Counted from the first letter of the stretch, positions 19,732 to 28,921 are shown. The stretch is DNA of 64,000 nt from Bacillus sp. HSf4 (GCF_029537375.1 NZ_CP120679.1:3825501-3889500), one strand, 5' to 3'. Program-made: numbers and translations. The notes: generated by a model not told the origin, from the letters alone.

Positions 19732-20680
19732 ATATGTGCGATACAATGAGTTCGCATGTTCCTTCTATTGTAAAGTCATGGATTCCCGCAGGCAGGATAA
19801 AGTTTGTTCCTTTGCCGATCAAATACGTTTCACCGCCCTGAATGAGCTTGGCTTCCCCTTCTATGACACTGCACAGAAGGAAAGGGTGATCCTGAGTCAG
19901 CTCAGCAAGTCCATCGACATCCCATTTGTATACTGAAAAATACTCCGCTTCAACAAATGTTTTAATGGTGATGCCTTTTCTTGTTTCTGTTGATTCGTCA
20001 GCGTATCCGTCAACATGTGGCACGGTTGTGACATTGATCGCCTGTCCAAGGTGAAGCTCGCGCTTTTCTCCATTTTGGTCAGTCCGGTCATAATCGTACA
20101 CCCGGTATGTCGTATCAGAGCTTTGCTGGGTTTCAAGGACAAGCGTGCCTTCACAAAGAGCGTGTATCGTACCGCTTGGAACGTAATAAAAATCGCCCGG
20201 TTTGATTTTAATTCGCCTTAAAAGATTATCCCAATCCCCGCTGTTGATCATCGTGACAAGCTCTGTCCGCGTTCTTGCCGTGTGGCCGTAGACGATTTCC
20301 GCCCCCTCTTTGCAGTCGATGATATACCAGCATTCCGTCTTTCCAAGTTCACCGTTTTCATGTTCTCCCGCATAGTAGTCGTCAGGGTGAACCTGAACGG
20401 AAAGATCCTTGTTCGCGTCGAGAATTTTTGTTAGAAGCGGAAAGCGGTCGCCTTCTATGCCGCCAAACAGTTCGCGATGCTCATTCCAAAGCTCTGCGAG
20501 CGTTTTTCCTTTATACTGTCCTGAAGCCACGAGATTCGGCCCATTTGGATGAGCGGAAATCGCCCAGCATTCACCTGTCAAATCAGAAGGGATGTCATAG
20601 CCAAATCGTTCTCTCAAGGCTGTTCCTCCCCATATTCTTTCCTTGAATTCAGGCTGCAAAAAAATCGGTGATTGCGTCAT
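19730..20680 (-). CDS. manA: Mannose-6-phosphate isomerase
   Basis: Zinc-dependent cupin-type phosphomannose isomerase (fructose-6-P to mannose-6-P), cytoplasmic, 316 aa, the usual Bacillus length. Visible signatures include PEFKERIWGG near the N-terminus, GECWAISAHPNG, VQVHPDD with zinc-ligand His, and KTECWYI. The second cupin half contains YYVPSGTIHAL. The ATG at 20678-20680 follows AAAGGGGG; the longer frame to 20719 lacks support. Position next to lytD repeats the B. subtilis lytD-pmi order. It may supply mannose-6-P for envelope sugars, or degrade mannose. Confidence 0.93.
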   Translation of the reverse strand: MTQSPIFLQPEFKERIWGGTALRERFGYDIPSDLTGECWAISAHPNGPNLVASGQYKGKTLAELWNEHRELFGGIEGDRFPLLTKILDANKDLSVQVHPDDYYAGEHENGELGKTECWYIIDCKEGAEIVYGHTARTRTELVTMINSGDWDNLLRRIKIKPGDFYYVPSGTIHALCEGTLVLETQQSSDTTYRVYDYDRTDQNGEKRELHLGQAINVTTVPHVDGYADESTETRKGITIKTFVEAEYFSVYKWDVDGLAELTQDHPFLLCSVIEGEAKLIQGGETYLIGKGTNFILPAGIHDFTIEGTCELIVSHI

Positions 20681-20820
20681 GAAGCCGTTACCCCCTTTGT
20701 TATCCATATCCTTTTCCATGCAGGGCTATGTAAATAAAACGCTTTCTTTTATCGTTGGCAGTCCTTTTTAAGGATAACCTTTTCATATTCAATTATGACG
20801 TTATCTCAATAGAAGTCAAT

Positions 20821-20848
20821 GAAAAACAGAAGCCTGTCAGGCCTCTGT
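20821..20848 (-). terminator. Intrinsic terminator after nrdG
   Basis: On the minus strand ACAGAGGCCT pairs with AGGCTTCTGT (one G-U) around the loop GAC and is followed by TTTTTC. Confidence 0.85.
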
Positions 20849-21295
20849 TCATGTTAATTCGATAATCTTTTGATTGGAGCTTCCCCTGTAAAGCAGTGTC
20901 AAATCTCTTTTATTAATCTCAAACGGACCATCGACCAATACATCACAGCAGGCTAACAGCGCGCTGTGCTTTTCATTGCTTAAAATCTGCTCATACGTGT
21001 ATCCGCTGTACAGCCATATATCTTTATCAGAATGCTCTTTGATTTTCTTCGAGAGCTCGATCAGCTCGCTTGCATGCAAAAGCGGTTCCCCTCCTGAATA
21101 TGTCACGTTTGTGAGAGGGTTTTTCATAATTTCTGCAAACACTTCGTCAACGCTCATATCAAATCCGTTATTGATATTCCAGCTCTGTTTATTATGGCAG
21201 CCTTCACACATATGCGGACAGCCGGCCAAAAAGACGACTGTCCTCAGTCCTTCTCCGTCTACGATGCTGTCATGGATAATATTCATCACTTTCAT
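20849..21295 (-). CDS. nrdG: Anaerobic ribonucleotide reductase activating protein NrdG
   Basis: Radical-SAM activase of 148 aa that installs the glycyl radical on NrdD using a [4Fe-4S] cluster. The cluster motif CPHMCEGC (CX3CX2C, Cys 26, 30 and 33) and the TYSGGEPLL SAM-binding segment are visible. The ATG at 21293-21295 overlaps the nrdD TGA (ATGA), giving translational coupling; longer in-frame starts lie inside nrdD. It works only without oxygen. Class III reductase genes are not part of the B. subtilis 168 gene set at this position, so the pair marks a facultative anaerobe. Confidence 0.95.
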   Translation of the reverse strand: MKVMNIIHDSIVDGEGLRTVVFLAGCPHMCEGCHNKQSWNINNGFDMSVDEVFAEIMKNPLTNVTYSGGEPLLHASELIELSKKIKEHSDKDIWLYSGYTYEQILSNEKHSALLACCDVLVDGPFEINKRDLTLLYRGSSNQKIIELT

Positions 21296-23160
21296 AGGTG
21301 CTTCACTCTGTCCTTTTCTTCTTGTCTTTTCGCGGAATTCCATTTTGACATATCCCCGACCAAATATCCGGTAATTCTTCTGATCCGTTCGATGAATGCT
21401 TCATCACGGTTTTTGCACTGCGGGCATTCATTATCGATAATCCCGGTAAAGCCGCAGGCTTTGCAATGATCGACGGGATGATTGATCGATGCGTATCCCA
21501 TGCCTTCTTTGCGCATCGCATTGACAATCGTATCCATCGCTTTAATATTCTTCTTCGGATCTCCGTCCAATTCGATATAACTGATGTGCCCGCCGTTGCA
21601 CAGCAGATGGAAAGGCGCTTCCTTCCGGATCTTTTCGATTGCTGTCAGCTTATAGTGAACAGGGATGTGAAATGAGTTCGTATAATAAATCCGGTCTGTT
21701 ACATTGCGGATAGAGCCGAATTGAGCGCTGTCTTTTTTCACGAATTTCCCTGAAAGTCCTTCCGCAGGTGTCGCGATCAGGGAAAAGTTCAGCTTGTGCT
21801 GCTCAGTGGCTTCGTCTGCTTTATCCCTCATAAATTGAACGATTCTTTTTCCCAGTTCAAATGCTTCATCGCTCTCTCCGTGGTGTTTGCCAATCAATGC
21901 CGTCAAGGCTTCGGCAAGTCCGATAAAACCGATGCTCAACGTTCCGTGCTTCAGGACGTCTTCAAGTGTGTCATCTGGGCCAAGCTTCTCACTTTCATGC
22001 CAAATGCCTTGCGAATAAAGAAATTTGAAGTCTTTTGCCCTTTTTTTGCATTGAAAGGCGTAACGTTCCAGCAATTGCTGAATGGTTAGATCGATGTAAT
22101 GATTTAAAGAAGTGAAAAATTGGTCAATACTTTCACTAAGCAGGGCAATTTTGACGATGTTGACCGATGTAAATGACAAATTTCCTCTGCTGATGCTGTT
22201 TTCTTTCCCATTGATATTCGACATGACGCGGGTTCTGCAGCCCATATAAGCGATTTCGCTTTCCGGTGTCCCGTCATAAAAAGGCTTGTTTACGGGAGAA
22301 TCAATGAAGCTGAAGTTGGGAAACAGCCTTTCAGCGCTCGTTTCTAAAGCCAGCTGATATAAATCATAGTTCGTATCTGTCGGGCGGACGTTGGTTCCTT
22401 CTTTCATTTTGAAAATTTGAATCGGAAAAATCGGCGTCTCCCCTTTGCCCAAACCGGCTTTTGTCGCCTTGAGAATGTTCTTGATGAGGATGCGTCCTTC
22501 CTTTGAGGTGTCCGTTCCATAATTAATGGAGACGAACGGAACCTGCCCTCCGCCTCTGGAGTGCATGCTGTTGGCGTTATGTATAAATGCTTCGCAGGCT
22601 TGATAGGTTGTCCGATCCGTCTCTATCCACGCCCTTTCGGCGATTTCCTCTTCAGACCATGAAGTCGGATATTCTTTGATTCTCTTCATATGCTTTTCAA
22701 ACGTTTTGCGGACATAGGGCGCCAAGTCATAATCAAACATCGGAAACGATTGGCCTCCATGCTGCATGTTTTGATTCGATTGAAAGATGATGGATGCAAG
22801 CGATAGCGCGCTCATAATGTCTTTCGGTTCTCTTAAGGATCCGTGGCCTGTGTTAAATCCGTCTTTCAGCAGCTTTCCTAAAGGAATTTGGCAGCAGGTC
22901 GTCGTTCCGCTTGCCATAAAATCCAAATCATGCGGATATAAAAAATTGTCATCGACCGCCTTCTTCACTTCCGGCGACATTAAGTAATGGAGCGCATAAT
23001 GTCTGGAGCTCTCGGATGCAAACCGGCTCATTTGCCCCATCGGGGATCGGCCGTCCACATTGGCATTTTCCTGCATAATATCATGGTTTCCATACCCTAC
23101 GATGTCATGAAACGTTTCTGTCAATTGTGATAATCCTTGTTCTTTACTGCCTGTTGTCAT
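21292..23160 (-). CDS. nrdD: Anaerobic (class III) ribonucleoside-triphosphate reductase NrdD
   Basis: Glycyl-radical enzyme of 622 aa that reduces NTPs to dNTPs anaerobically, usually with formate as reductant. The C-terminus carries the zinc site CKACGFTGIIDNECPQCKNR (two CxxC pairs) and the glycyl-radical region RRITGYLVGDMSKW. Active-site segments such as SRGNLSFTSVN are present. The shorter N-terminus suggests absence of a full ATP-cone, so overall activity control may be limited. The ATG at 23158-23160 follows AGGAGAG. It is preceded by two NrdR boxes and isolated from kdgT by a terminator, and forms an operon with nrdG. Confidence 0.95.
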   Translation of the reverse strand: MTTGSKEQGLSQLTETFHDIVGYGNHDIMQENANVDGRSPMGQMSRFASESSRHYALHYLMSPEVKKAVDDNFLYPHDLDFMASGTTTCCQIPLGKLLKDGFNTGHGSLREPKDIMSALSLASIIFQSNQNMQHGGQSFPMFDYDLAPYVRKTFEKHMKRIKEYPTSWSEEEIAERAWIETDRTTYQACEAFIHNANSMHSRGGGQVPFVSINYGTDTSKEGRILIKNILKATKAGLGKGETPIFPIQIFKMKEGTNVRPTDTNYDLYQLALETSAERLFPNFSFIDSPVNKPFYDGTPESEIAYMGCRTRVMSNINGKENSISRGNLSFTSVNIVKIALLSESIDQFFTSLNHYIDLTIQQLLERYAFQCKKRAKDFKFLYSQGIWHESEKLGPDDTLEDVLKHGTLSIGFIGLAEALTALIGKHHGESDEAFELGKRIVQFMRDKADEATEQHKLNFSLIATPAEGLSGKFVKKDSAQFGSIRNVTDRIYYTNSFHIPVHYKLTAIEKIRKEAPFHLLCNGGHISYIELDGDPKKNIKAMDTIVNAMRKEGMGYASINHPVDHCKACGFTGIIDNECPQCKNRDEAFIERIRRITGYLVGDMSKWNSAKRQEEKDRVKHL

Positions 23161-23177
23161 CCTGATCTCTCCTATTA

Positions 23178-23224
23178 AAACCATATATTGTGTTCATTTT
23201 TCAAACAAACACTATATATTGATA
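23178..23224 (-). promoter_or_regulatory. Pair of NrdR boxes upstream of nrdDG
   Basis: Two 16-bp near-palindromes are present: AAACCATATATTGTGT (23178-23193) and ACACTATATATTGATA (23209-23224). Both fit the NrdR box pattern acaCwATATaTwGtgt, and the start-to-start spacing of 31 bp puts them on one helix face. NrdR is the general repressor of ribonucleotide reductase genes. The proximal box ends 18 bp before the nrdD start, so it probably overlaps the -10 region. Confidence 0.8.
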
Positions 23225-23284
23225 TTAGCATGGATTTCATTGGTGAATTTCAACAATTTGGTGACGTTCATTCAACACGTTAAC

Positions 23285-23323
23285 AAAAAGCGCCGCGGAC
23301 CTTTTCTATCCGCGGCGCTTTTT
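23285..23323 (-). terminator. Intrinsic terminator after kdgT
   Basis: AAAAAGCGCCGCGGA pairs perfectly over 15 bp with TCCGCGGCGCTTTTT. It separates the kdg operon from the nrdD promoter. Confidence 0.92.
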
Positions 23324-23330
23324 GCCTGAA

Positions 23331-24314
23331 TCATTTATAGTCAATCGTTATTTGTTTTGGAGGCTTCCTCTGCTTTGTCCTTTTTTCGATCCAAACTGTC
23401 GCGAGCGGCGTCAAGAGCGAGGTGACAATCACGCTTGTGGCAATGATCGCCGTGGCGGATTCCGCTACGGGTGCAAACATCGGGTTTGCATCAGCAAGGG
23501 CGTATGGAACGGCTACGGCCGCCCCGGCGGTCGATGATGCCGCGACTCCTGCCACACCGTCTCCCCTTGCAATGAATCTGTCCAAGAGATAAAGTGAGCT
23601 TCCGGATAATATGACGACCGCCACTCCTACAAAAATCCCCAACAGGCCCGATTTGATCAGCATTTTAAAATCGAGCGTGTTTCCTAAGGAAAATGCAAAA
23701 AACGGAATAATCGCCGGGACGACTTTGCCGAATAAATCGCGCAGCTCTGTGTCAAGGTTTCCCAGTATACAGCCGAGTAAAAACGGGATGACCGTCGCAG
23801 CGAGCGTCTCCCATGGGAATGCCGCGAGTCCTGTCACACCAAACGTAACCATCGTCATAAACGGGCCTGACTCCGTGCTGATAAAAGCAAAAGCACCGGC
23901 GTCTTCCTTTCGTCCCAAATGATTCATTAAAGCCAAATACAGTCCGCCGTTTGTTTCATTCATGACCGCTACAATGGCTAAAACGGAGAGCCCCGCAAAA
24001 AAGCCCGATTTTATCCCTTCATCAGGGATAAATTGCGAAGCGATCAACCCCAATACAGCGGCAAAACCAACTTTGCCGATCAAAAGCGTCAATCCTTTTC
24101 TGGCGATATAGCCTGAAGAGCGAAAGTCGATGGTCGCTCCCACACAAAAGATAAACACGCCTAAAATCGGCAGTGTTCCGGTAATCAGGGCGCCCGTAAA
24201 TCCGCCGAAAAACTCTGCCGTTCCAGGGGCAAACGTATTCAGCGTTGCGCCCAGAAACAGCGGAATGATCATCATACCACCCGGCACACGTTCAATCGTT
24301 GCTTTAATTTTCAT
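23331..24314 (-). CDS. kdgT: 2-keto-3-deoxygluconate permease KdgT
   Basis: KdgT-family proton symporter of about 327 aa with around ten hydrophobic helices. It imports 2-keto-3-deoxygluconate from pectin breakdown. The N-terminal IERVPGGMMIIPLFLGATLNTF and the internal NETNGGLYLALM segment are family hallmarks. Two adjacent ATG codons occur; the second (24312-24314) has the better distance to AGGAG, but the first at 24315-24317 is possible. Last gene of kdgK-kdgA-kdgT and followed by a strong terminator. Confidence 0.93.
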   Translation of the reverse strand: MKIKATIERVPGGMMIIPLFLGATLNTFAPGTAEFFGGFTGALITGTLPILGVFIFCVGATIDFRSSGYIARKGLTLLIGKVGFAAVLGLIASQFIPDEGIKSGFFAGLSVLAIVAVMNETNGGLYLALMNHLGRKEDAGAFAFISTESGPFMTMVTFGVTGLAAFPWETLAATVIPFLLGCILGNLDTELRDLFGKVVPAIIPFFAFSLGNTLDFKMLIKSGLLGIFVGVAVVILSGSSLYLLDRFIARGDGVAGVAASSTAGAAVAVPYALADANPMFAPVAESATAIIATSVIVTSLLTPLATVWIEKRTKQRKPPKQITIDYK

Positions 24315-24374
24315 CATTTAATCTCCTATTCTCAGGTTAATGAAAACACAAAGCTATTGATCTTTAGAAATGCC

Positions 24375-24989
24375 TTATTGATGTTTGATGCCTCTGTGAA
24401 AAATGCGCTCGAGATCCTCTGCAGAGGCTTTTTCGAGCTGGCTTCCCACCCCTACAGCCAATGCTCCGGCATCAAGCCACTTTTCTACATCGCCCGGATG
24501 GATACCCCCGGTTGGAATAAAGCGGATGTTTGGAAAAGGCCCGGCTAGATTTTTCATATAGGGAATCCCTGATGTCCCGCCGGGGAACAATTTCAATGTG
24601 CGGAACCCCTTTGATATCGCTTCCATTATTTCGCTCGGCGTCAAAACCCCCGGAATAAAAAATGGATGCATGGAAGCCATTTCATCAGCCAGTTCACTGG
24701 AAAAACCGGGACTGACGATAAACTGAGCCCCCCGGGCGGCGGCTTCCCGCGCCTGTCCGCTCTCTGTGACCGTTCCCGCCCCGATTAAGAGGCCGTCTTT
24801 TTTTGCAAATGTTTCGATCAGTTCGGACGCTCCCGGTGTGGTATATGTGATTTCAATCGCGGTAATTCCCTTCTCGATCAGGCGATGAATCTTGTCTTCA
24901 GCCGCTTTCATGTCTTTTGCCCGGACGACGGCGATCAGCCCGGCTTCTGCCAGATGTTCCTGCACTTTTTCCATCATGGACATTCCCAT
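24375..24989 (-). CDS. kdgA: KDPG/KHG aldolase
   Basis: Class I aldolase of 204 aa that splits 2-keto-3-deoxy-6-phosphogluconate to pyruvate and glyceraldehyde-3-P, the last step of hexuronate use. Visible are [10 protein letters not shown], the EITYTTPGA segment with the catalytic Glu, [11 protein letters not shown], and [10 protein letters not shown] with the Schiff-base Lys. The TIM-barrel phosphate site is at FIPTGGI. The ATG has GGGGGG 8 nt upstream. It sits 5 bp after kdgK in the same operon. Confidence 0.94.
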   Translation of the reverse strand: MGMSMMEKVQEHLAEAGLIAVVRAKDMKAAEDKIHRLIEKGITAIEITYTTPGASELIETFAKKDGLLIGAGTVTESGQAREAAARGAQFIVSPGFSSELADEMASMHPFFIPGVLTPSEIMEAISKGFRTLKLFPGGTSGIPYMKNLAGPFPNIRFIPTGGIHPGDVEKWLDAGALAVGVGSQLEKASAEDLERIFHRGIKHQ

Positions 24990-24994
24990 TATGG

Positions 24995-25957
24995 TTACCC
25001 CCCTATTTTTTGATTGTTTCTCATAGCCGCCATAAAACTTTTAAGCCGTTCTCTTGACGGAAGGCCATCCATATCACCCGGCGCCATAACCGCGAGCGCT
25101 CCGATGGCATTTGCCCTCTGCACTGCCTCTTCCAATGGCAGCCGGTCCAGCAGTCCGCTGATCATTCCGACGGCAAAACCATCCCCCGCTCCAACGGTGT
25201 CGACCACTTCAACGGGATATCCGGACACATAGCCCTCTTCTTCCGCCGTCCGGTAATAGGCGCCTTCCTTTCCTAGCTTGACGACGATCAGCTTGACTCC
25301 CTGCTCCAAATAAAACGCCGCGATTTTCTCAGGGGTATGAAAGCCTGTCAGCAGCTTGCCTTCATTGATTCCGGGAAAAAACCAGTCCGCCTGTGATGCG
25401 AATTCGTTGATCGTATGCACCATTGTCTCCTGATCGGGCCAAAGCTGAAAACGAAGGTTCGGATCGAACGAAATCGTTTTTCCCTCCTTTTTCATTTGCT
25501 GAACAGCGTGATGAGAAAATGCTTTCATCTTATTTGATAAGGCAGGCGGTATCCCTGTCATGTGCAGATGGTTCGCCTGTTTGAAGTAACCGGATGGGTA
25601 ATCTTCGATGCCCATTGTGCTTGCGGCCGACCCTTTCCGGTAGTAAGTCACATCAGGATCACCGCTTTCAACCTTTGACTTAAGCAATATTCCCGTCTGT
25701 TTTCCTGCTGTGCGTTTGACTGCTGAAATATCGACATGTTCCTTTTTCAATTCATTTAAAATGAAGGTCCCGAGCGAATCAGCGCCAACCTTGCTAACCC
25801 AGCCTACCCGAAAGCCTAAGCGGGCCAGCCCGACGGCAACGTTTGTTTCGGCTCCGGCGAGCGCTTTGGAAAAAGAAGAAACCTCGTGGAGCTCACCTGT
25901 TTCATTTGCATAAAACATCGCCATCGATTCGCCGAAGGTCATGACGTCTAACGCCAT
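24995..25957 (-). CDS. kdgK: 2-keto-3-deoxygluconate kinase
   Basis: PfkB-family sugar kinase of 320 aa that phosphorylates 2-keto-3-deoxygluconate to the substrate of KdgA. It starts with [12 protein letters not shown] and has the internal [14 protein letters not shown] substrate-side motif. The C-terminal PfkB signature [12 protein letters not shown] contains the catalytic Asp. The ATG at 25955-25957 is preferred because the GGGGG ribosome site is too close to the upstream ATG at 25961-25963. First gene of kdgKAT. A KdgR/cre-type operator lies directly upstream, just past the kdgR terminator. Confidence 0.94.
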   Translation of the reverse strand: MALDVMTFGESMAMFYANETGELHEVSSFSKALAGAETNVAVGLARLGFRVGWVSKVGADSLGTFILNELKKEHVDISAVKRTAGKQTGILLKSKVESGDPDVTYYRKGSAASTMGIEDYPSGYFKQANHLHMTGIPPALSNKMKAFSHHAVQQMKKEGKTISFDPNLRFQLWPDQETMVHTINEFASQADWFFPGINEGKLLTGFHTPEKIAAFYLEQGVKLIVVKLGKEGAYYRTAEEEGYVSGYPVEVVDTVGAGDGFAVGMISGLLDRLPLEEAVQRANAIGALAVMAPGDMDGLPSRERLKSFMAAMRNNQKIGG

Positions 25958-25979
25958 TCTCATCTTCCCCCTTTCAAAA

Positions 25980-25995
25980 TGGTACCGGTTTCAAA
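25980..25995 (-). promoter_or_regulatory. KdgR operator / cre-like site before kdgK
   Basis: On the minus strand it reads TTTGAAACCGGTACCA. It shares the 10-mer TTTGAAACCG with two further sites around kdgR/kduI and also fits the CcpA cre pattern WTGNAANCGNWNNCW. Confidence 0.7.
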
Positions 25996-26005
25996 CATGG
26001 TGTTC

Positions 26006-26036
26006 AAAAAACACTCTCTCCGTGAGGGAGTGTTTT
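26006..26036 (-). terminator. Intrinsic terminator after kdgR
   Basis: ACACTCTCTC-CGT-GAGGGAGTGT forms a stem with one mismatch, and on the minus strand it is followed by TTTTTTG. It suggests kdgR is largely monocistronic, with kdgKAT expressed from its own operator-controlled promoter. Confidence 0.75.
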
Positions 26037-26046
26037 CTGTCAAACG

Positions 26047-27066
26047 CTATAATGAATGTCTTAGAACCAATTCCGCTTCAAGCTGAATTGTTTGCGGGGC
26101 GCTTTCGTCTCCTTCAAGCCGTTTAATGATGCGCTCCATTGCGACCTTGCCCATCTCATGAGACGGCTGGGCGATGGTCGTGATGCCCGGACCGATTAAT
26201 TTATACCATTCCGTATCATCAAACCCTGCAATTCCGACGTCTTCTGGAATCGATACACCGAGCTCATACAGACAGCTGATGATTTTCAGCATCAGAAGGC
26301 CGTTGTTTCCGAGGATCGCTTTTTTCTCCCCCTCGCTGACCGCCAAAAAGCTTTTCACCGATTCCATCAGAGCTTTTTTGTCTTTGGCCTCCACTTCATG
26401 GACAAAAGGAGTGCGCCCGGCATCGCGTGCAAGCGCAATTTCAGTGTAGGCTGATACCCGCTCTTCCCTCGGACTGATGCCTTTCATCGGTTCTGTAAAC
26501 AAACCGACATGAGCGTAGCCTTTATCATACATCATGTTGACGATTTGACCGGTGATTTCGCGGTTATTTGTTGTGACTGCATCAATCTTCAGACCTGGCA
26601 CTTTCCGGTCAACGAGCACAATCGATACGTCCTGATCGATCAGATCCAACAGTACGTCGTTGTTCCGGCCGGTTGTATTGATGATCAGCCCTTCAATGTA
26701 ATGCGCATTCAGCTTGTGCAGCATTTCTCTTTCTTTTTCAGGACTGTTGTCGGTGTTGCAGACCATAATGCTGTATCCGTACTGATCACAAACCTCTTCT
26801 ACTCCCCTTAAGGTGGCGACTGAAAACGGGTTGGTGATATCGGCCACTAAAAAGCCGATGAGCTTGCTTTTTTTCACCTTTAAGCCCTGGGCCATTTGGC
26901 TGGGACGGTAGTTCAGCTCCGCGATCGCTTTTTTGATGCTCTTCACCTTTTGCGGTGAAATGGCATCGAGCTTCCCATTGATATACCGGGAAACCGTTGA
27001 TTTTGAAACGCCTGCATATGCGGCTACTTCGTTGATGGTTACTTTTCCTGTTTGTTTATCCTTCAT
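26047..27066 (-). CDS. kdgR: LacI-family transcriptional regulator KdgR
   Basis: Repressor of pectin/hexuronate genes, 339 aa. The N-terminal helix-turn-helix (TINEVAAYAGVSKSTVSRYINGK, about residues 9-31, described here in parts) is followed by a hinge and a periplasmic-binding-protein-like effector domain beginning at LIGFLVADITNPF. The likely inducer is 2-keto-3-deoxygluconate. The ATG follows AGGAG. It is divergent from kduID, and a near-palindromic operator lies between its start and the intergenic midpoint, implying autoregulation. Confidence 0.92.
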   Translation of the reverse strand: MKDKQTGKVTINEVAAYAGVSKSTVSRYINGKLDAISPQKVKSIKKAIAELNYRPSQMAQGLKVKKSKLIGFLVADITNPFSVATLRGVEEVCDQYGYSIMVCNTDNSPEKEREMLHKLNAHYIEGLIINTTGRNNDVLLDLIDQDVSIVLVDRKVPGLKIDAVTTNNREITGQIVNMMYDKGYAHVGLFTEPMKGISPREERVSAYTEIALARDAGRTPFVHEVEAKDKKALMESVKSFLAVSEGEKKAILGNNGLLMLKIISCLYELGVSIPEDVGIAGFDDTEWYKLIGPGITTIAQPSHEMGKVAMERIIKRLEGDESAPQTIQLEAELVLRHSL

Positions 27067-27090
27067 TCAAGTACTCCTATACGCCTTAAA

Positions 27091-27108
27091 TTTGAAACCG
27101 ATTTCAAA
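27091..27108. promoter_or_regulatory. KdgR operator / cre-like site before kdgR
   Basis: TTTGAAACCGATTTCAAA is a nearly perfect 18-bp palindrome. It is one of three copies of the TTTGAAACCG element and is located 25 bp upstream of kdgR. Confidence 0.7.
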
Positions 27109-27211
27109 AACTTTATATCATCAGCATATCACATCATAAAAATTTTGGAAGAGGGATTTTTAAGTTTTTAAGAATCAGATTGACAATCCTAAGAAAAAAC
27201 GAAAAATCCGG

Positions 27212-27240
27212 TTGACGGTTTCCATTATTTACTTTAAAAT
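27212..27240 (+). promoter_or_regulatory. Sigma-A promoter of kduID
   Basis: TTGACG (27212-27217) and TAAAAT (27235-27240) are separated by exactly 17 bp. The operator copy begins 6 bp after the -10, at the expected transcription start. Confidence 0.75.
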
Positions 27241-27245
27241 TCATG

Positions 27246-27263
27246 TTTGAAACCGTTACCAAA
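27246..27263 (+). promoter_or_regulatory. KdgR operator / cre-like site at the kduI start region
   Basis: TTTGAAACCGTTACCAAA is the third copy of the operator, overlapping the inferred +1 of the kduID promoter, the position for simple repression. Confidence 0.75.
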
Positions 27264-27314
27264 AACTTTGATGCTTCATTCAAGTCAAAACGTCCAATCC
27301 AAGGAGGAGAATGT

Positions 27315-28142
27315 ATGGAAAATCGTTATTCTGTTCATCCTGAACAAGCGAAACGATTCACAACCGCAGAGCTTCGCGAGCATTTTTTAATAGAATCATT
27401 GTTTGCCGAAAATCAGCTGAAAATGGTTTATTCACATGAAGACAGGGTCGTGATTGGCGGTGCTGTTCCGGTCAATGAATCGATACAGCTTGATGCGGGC
27501 GATTTCTTAAAAACGGACTATTTCCTTGAGCGCCGTGAAATCGGCATTGTGAACGTCGGAATGCCCGGCGCGGTTAAGATCGGCGGCGAGGAACATGTGA
27601 TGGGGCATAAGGATTTTCTGTATATCGGCTTGGGAAATCAAGACGTTTCCTTTTCAAGCTTGGATGAAGGAACGGCAAAGTTTTATTTCGTTTCCGCGAC
27701 CGCGCACAAAAATTATCCTGTACAAAAAGCTTCGCTTGCTGAGCTCCCGTACGACCACTTGGGGGAGGAGGCCTCATCGAATGTCCGCAATCTGTATAAA
27801 GTGATTCATGCTGACGGCATCCAGAGCTGTCAGCTGATGATGGGGATTACGTTTCTTGAGCCTCATAATACATGGAATACGATGCCGGCCCATGTGCATG
27901 ACCGGCGGATGGAAGTTTACCTTTACCTTGATCTTGATGAATCGGAAAAAGTGTTCCACTTCATGGGCGAACCGACGGAAACCCGGCACCTTGTCGTCGG
28001 AAATGAACAGGCCGTCATTTCTCCGGCATGGTCTGTCCACTCGGGTTCAGGCACATCCAACTACTGCTTTATTTGGGCGATGGCCGGTGAAAACTACACA
28101 TTTAAGGACATGGACGCTGTCCCGATGAATGTCATACGGTAA
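27315..28142 (+). CDS. kduI: 5-keto-4-deoxyuronate isomerase KduI
   Basis: Zinc cupin isomerase of 275 aa that converts 4-deoxy-5-threo-hexosulose-uronate (from pectin lyase products) to 3-deoxy-D-glycero-2,5-hexodiulosonate. The C-terminal cupin carries MPAHVHDRRMEVYLY with zinc-ligand His and Glu. The conserved N-terminus ENRYSVHPEQAKRF follows an ideal AAGGAGG. The longer frame back to 27243 reads through the operator and is not the real start. First gene of kduI-kduD. Confidence 0.95.
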   Translation: MENRYSVHPEQAKRFTTAELREHFLIESLFAENQLKMVYSHEDRVVIGGAVPVNESIQLDAGDFLKTDYFLERREIGIVNVGMPGAVKIGGEEHVMGHKDFLYIGLGNQDVSFSSLDEGTAKFYFVSATAHKNYPVQKASLAELPYDHLGEEASSNVRNLYKVIHADGIQSCQLMMGITFLEPHNTWNTMPAHVHDRRMEVYLYLDLDESEKVFHFMGEPTETRHLVVGNEQAVISPAWSVHSGSGTSNYCFIWAMAGENYTFKDMDAVPMNVIR

Positions 28143-28156
28143 GGACGTGATAGAAG

Positions 28157-28921
28157 ATGGGATATCTTGAATCGTATTTTTCCCTTGAAGGCAAAACGGC
28201 GCTTGTCACAGGACCCGCTACAGGCATCGGCCAAAGCATCGCCGCAGCGCTCGCAAAAGCGGGAGCCGATGTGATCGGCACAGCCCATGCGAGCGGGCTT
28301 GAAGAAACAAAACAGCTCATTGAAGAAGCCGGCAGGACGTTTACATCATATCAGCTCGACATGAGCAGCCTTGATGAAGTTGAATCTTTTACAAAAGAAG
28401 TCCTTGCCCGTCATCAAATCGATATTCTCGTAAACAACGCCGGAACGATCCGCAGGGAGAAAGCGGCTGAGTTTTCCCGGGACAACTGGGAAACGGTCAT
28501 CAATGTCAATTTGAACAGCCTGTTTCTGCTCTCACAGGCCGTCGGCCGGCAGATGATCGAACACAGGCAAGGAAAAATCATCAACATCGCTTCGCTCCTT
28601 TCGTTTCAAGGAGGCATTCTCGTACCGGCTTATACGGCGAGCAAGCACGCAGTGGCCGGACTCACCAAATCGTTCGCCAATGAATGGGCCGCTTTCAATG
28701 TACAAGTCAATGCGATTGCGCCAGGCTATATTAAAACCAACAATACAAAGCAAATCCGCGACGATGAAAAGCGGAACGCCGAAATTTTAAAACGGATCCC
28801 GGCGGAGCGCTGGGGGGAGCCGGCTGATATTGCCGGTGCGGCATTGTTCCTTTCGTCCCCGGCTTCAGATTATATGAACGGCCATGTTTTAGCTGTTGAT
28901 GGCGGATGGCTCGCAAGATGA
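28157..28921 (+). CDS. kduD: 2-dehydro-3-deoxy-D-gluconate 5-dehydrogenase KduD
   Basis: Short-chain dehydrogenase of 254 aa that reduces the KduI product to 2-keto-3-deoxygluconate, the substrate of KdgK. It shows the cofactor motif TGPATGIG at 18-25, NNAGTIRREKA, and the catalytic YTASK (Tyr near residue 158). The ATG is 14 bp after kduI and follows AAGGACG. The five enzymes and transporter (KduI, KduD, KdgT, KdgK, KdgA) give a complete route from unsaturated uronates to pyruvate and glyceraldehyde-3-P. Confidence 0.94.
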   Translation: MGYLESYFSLEGKTALVTGPATGIGQSIAAALAKAGADVIGTAHASGLEETKQLIEEAGRTFTSYQLDMSSLDEVESFTKEVLARHQIDILVNNAGTIRREKAAEFSRDNWETVINVNLNSLFLLSQAVGRQMIEHRQGKIINIASLLSFQGGILVPAYTASKHAVAGLTKSFANEWAAFNVQVNAIAPGYIKTNNTKQIRDDEKRNAEILKRIPAERWGEPADIAGAALFLSSPASDYMNGHVLAVDGGWLAR

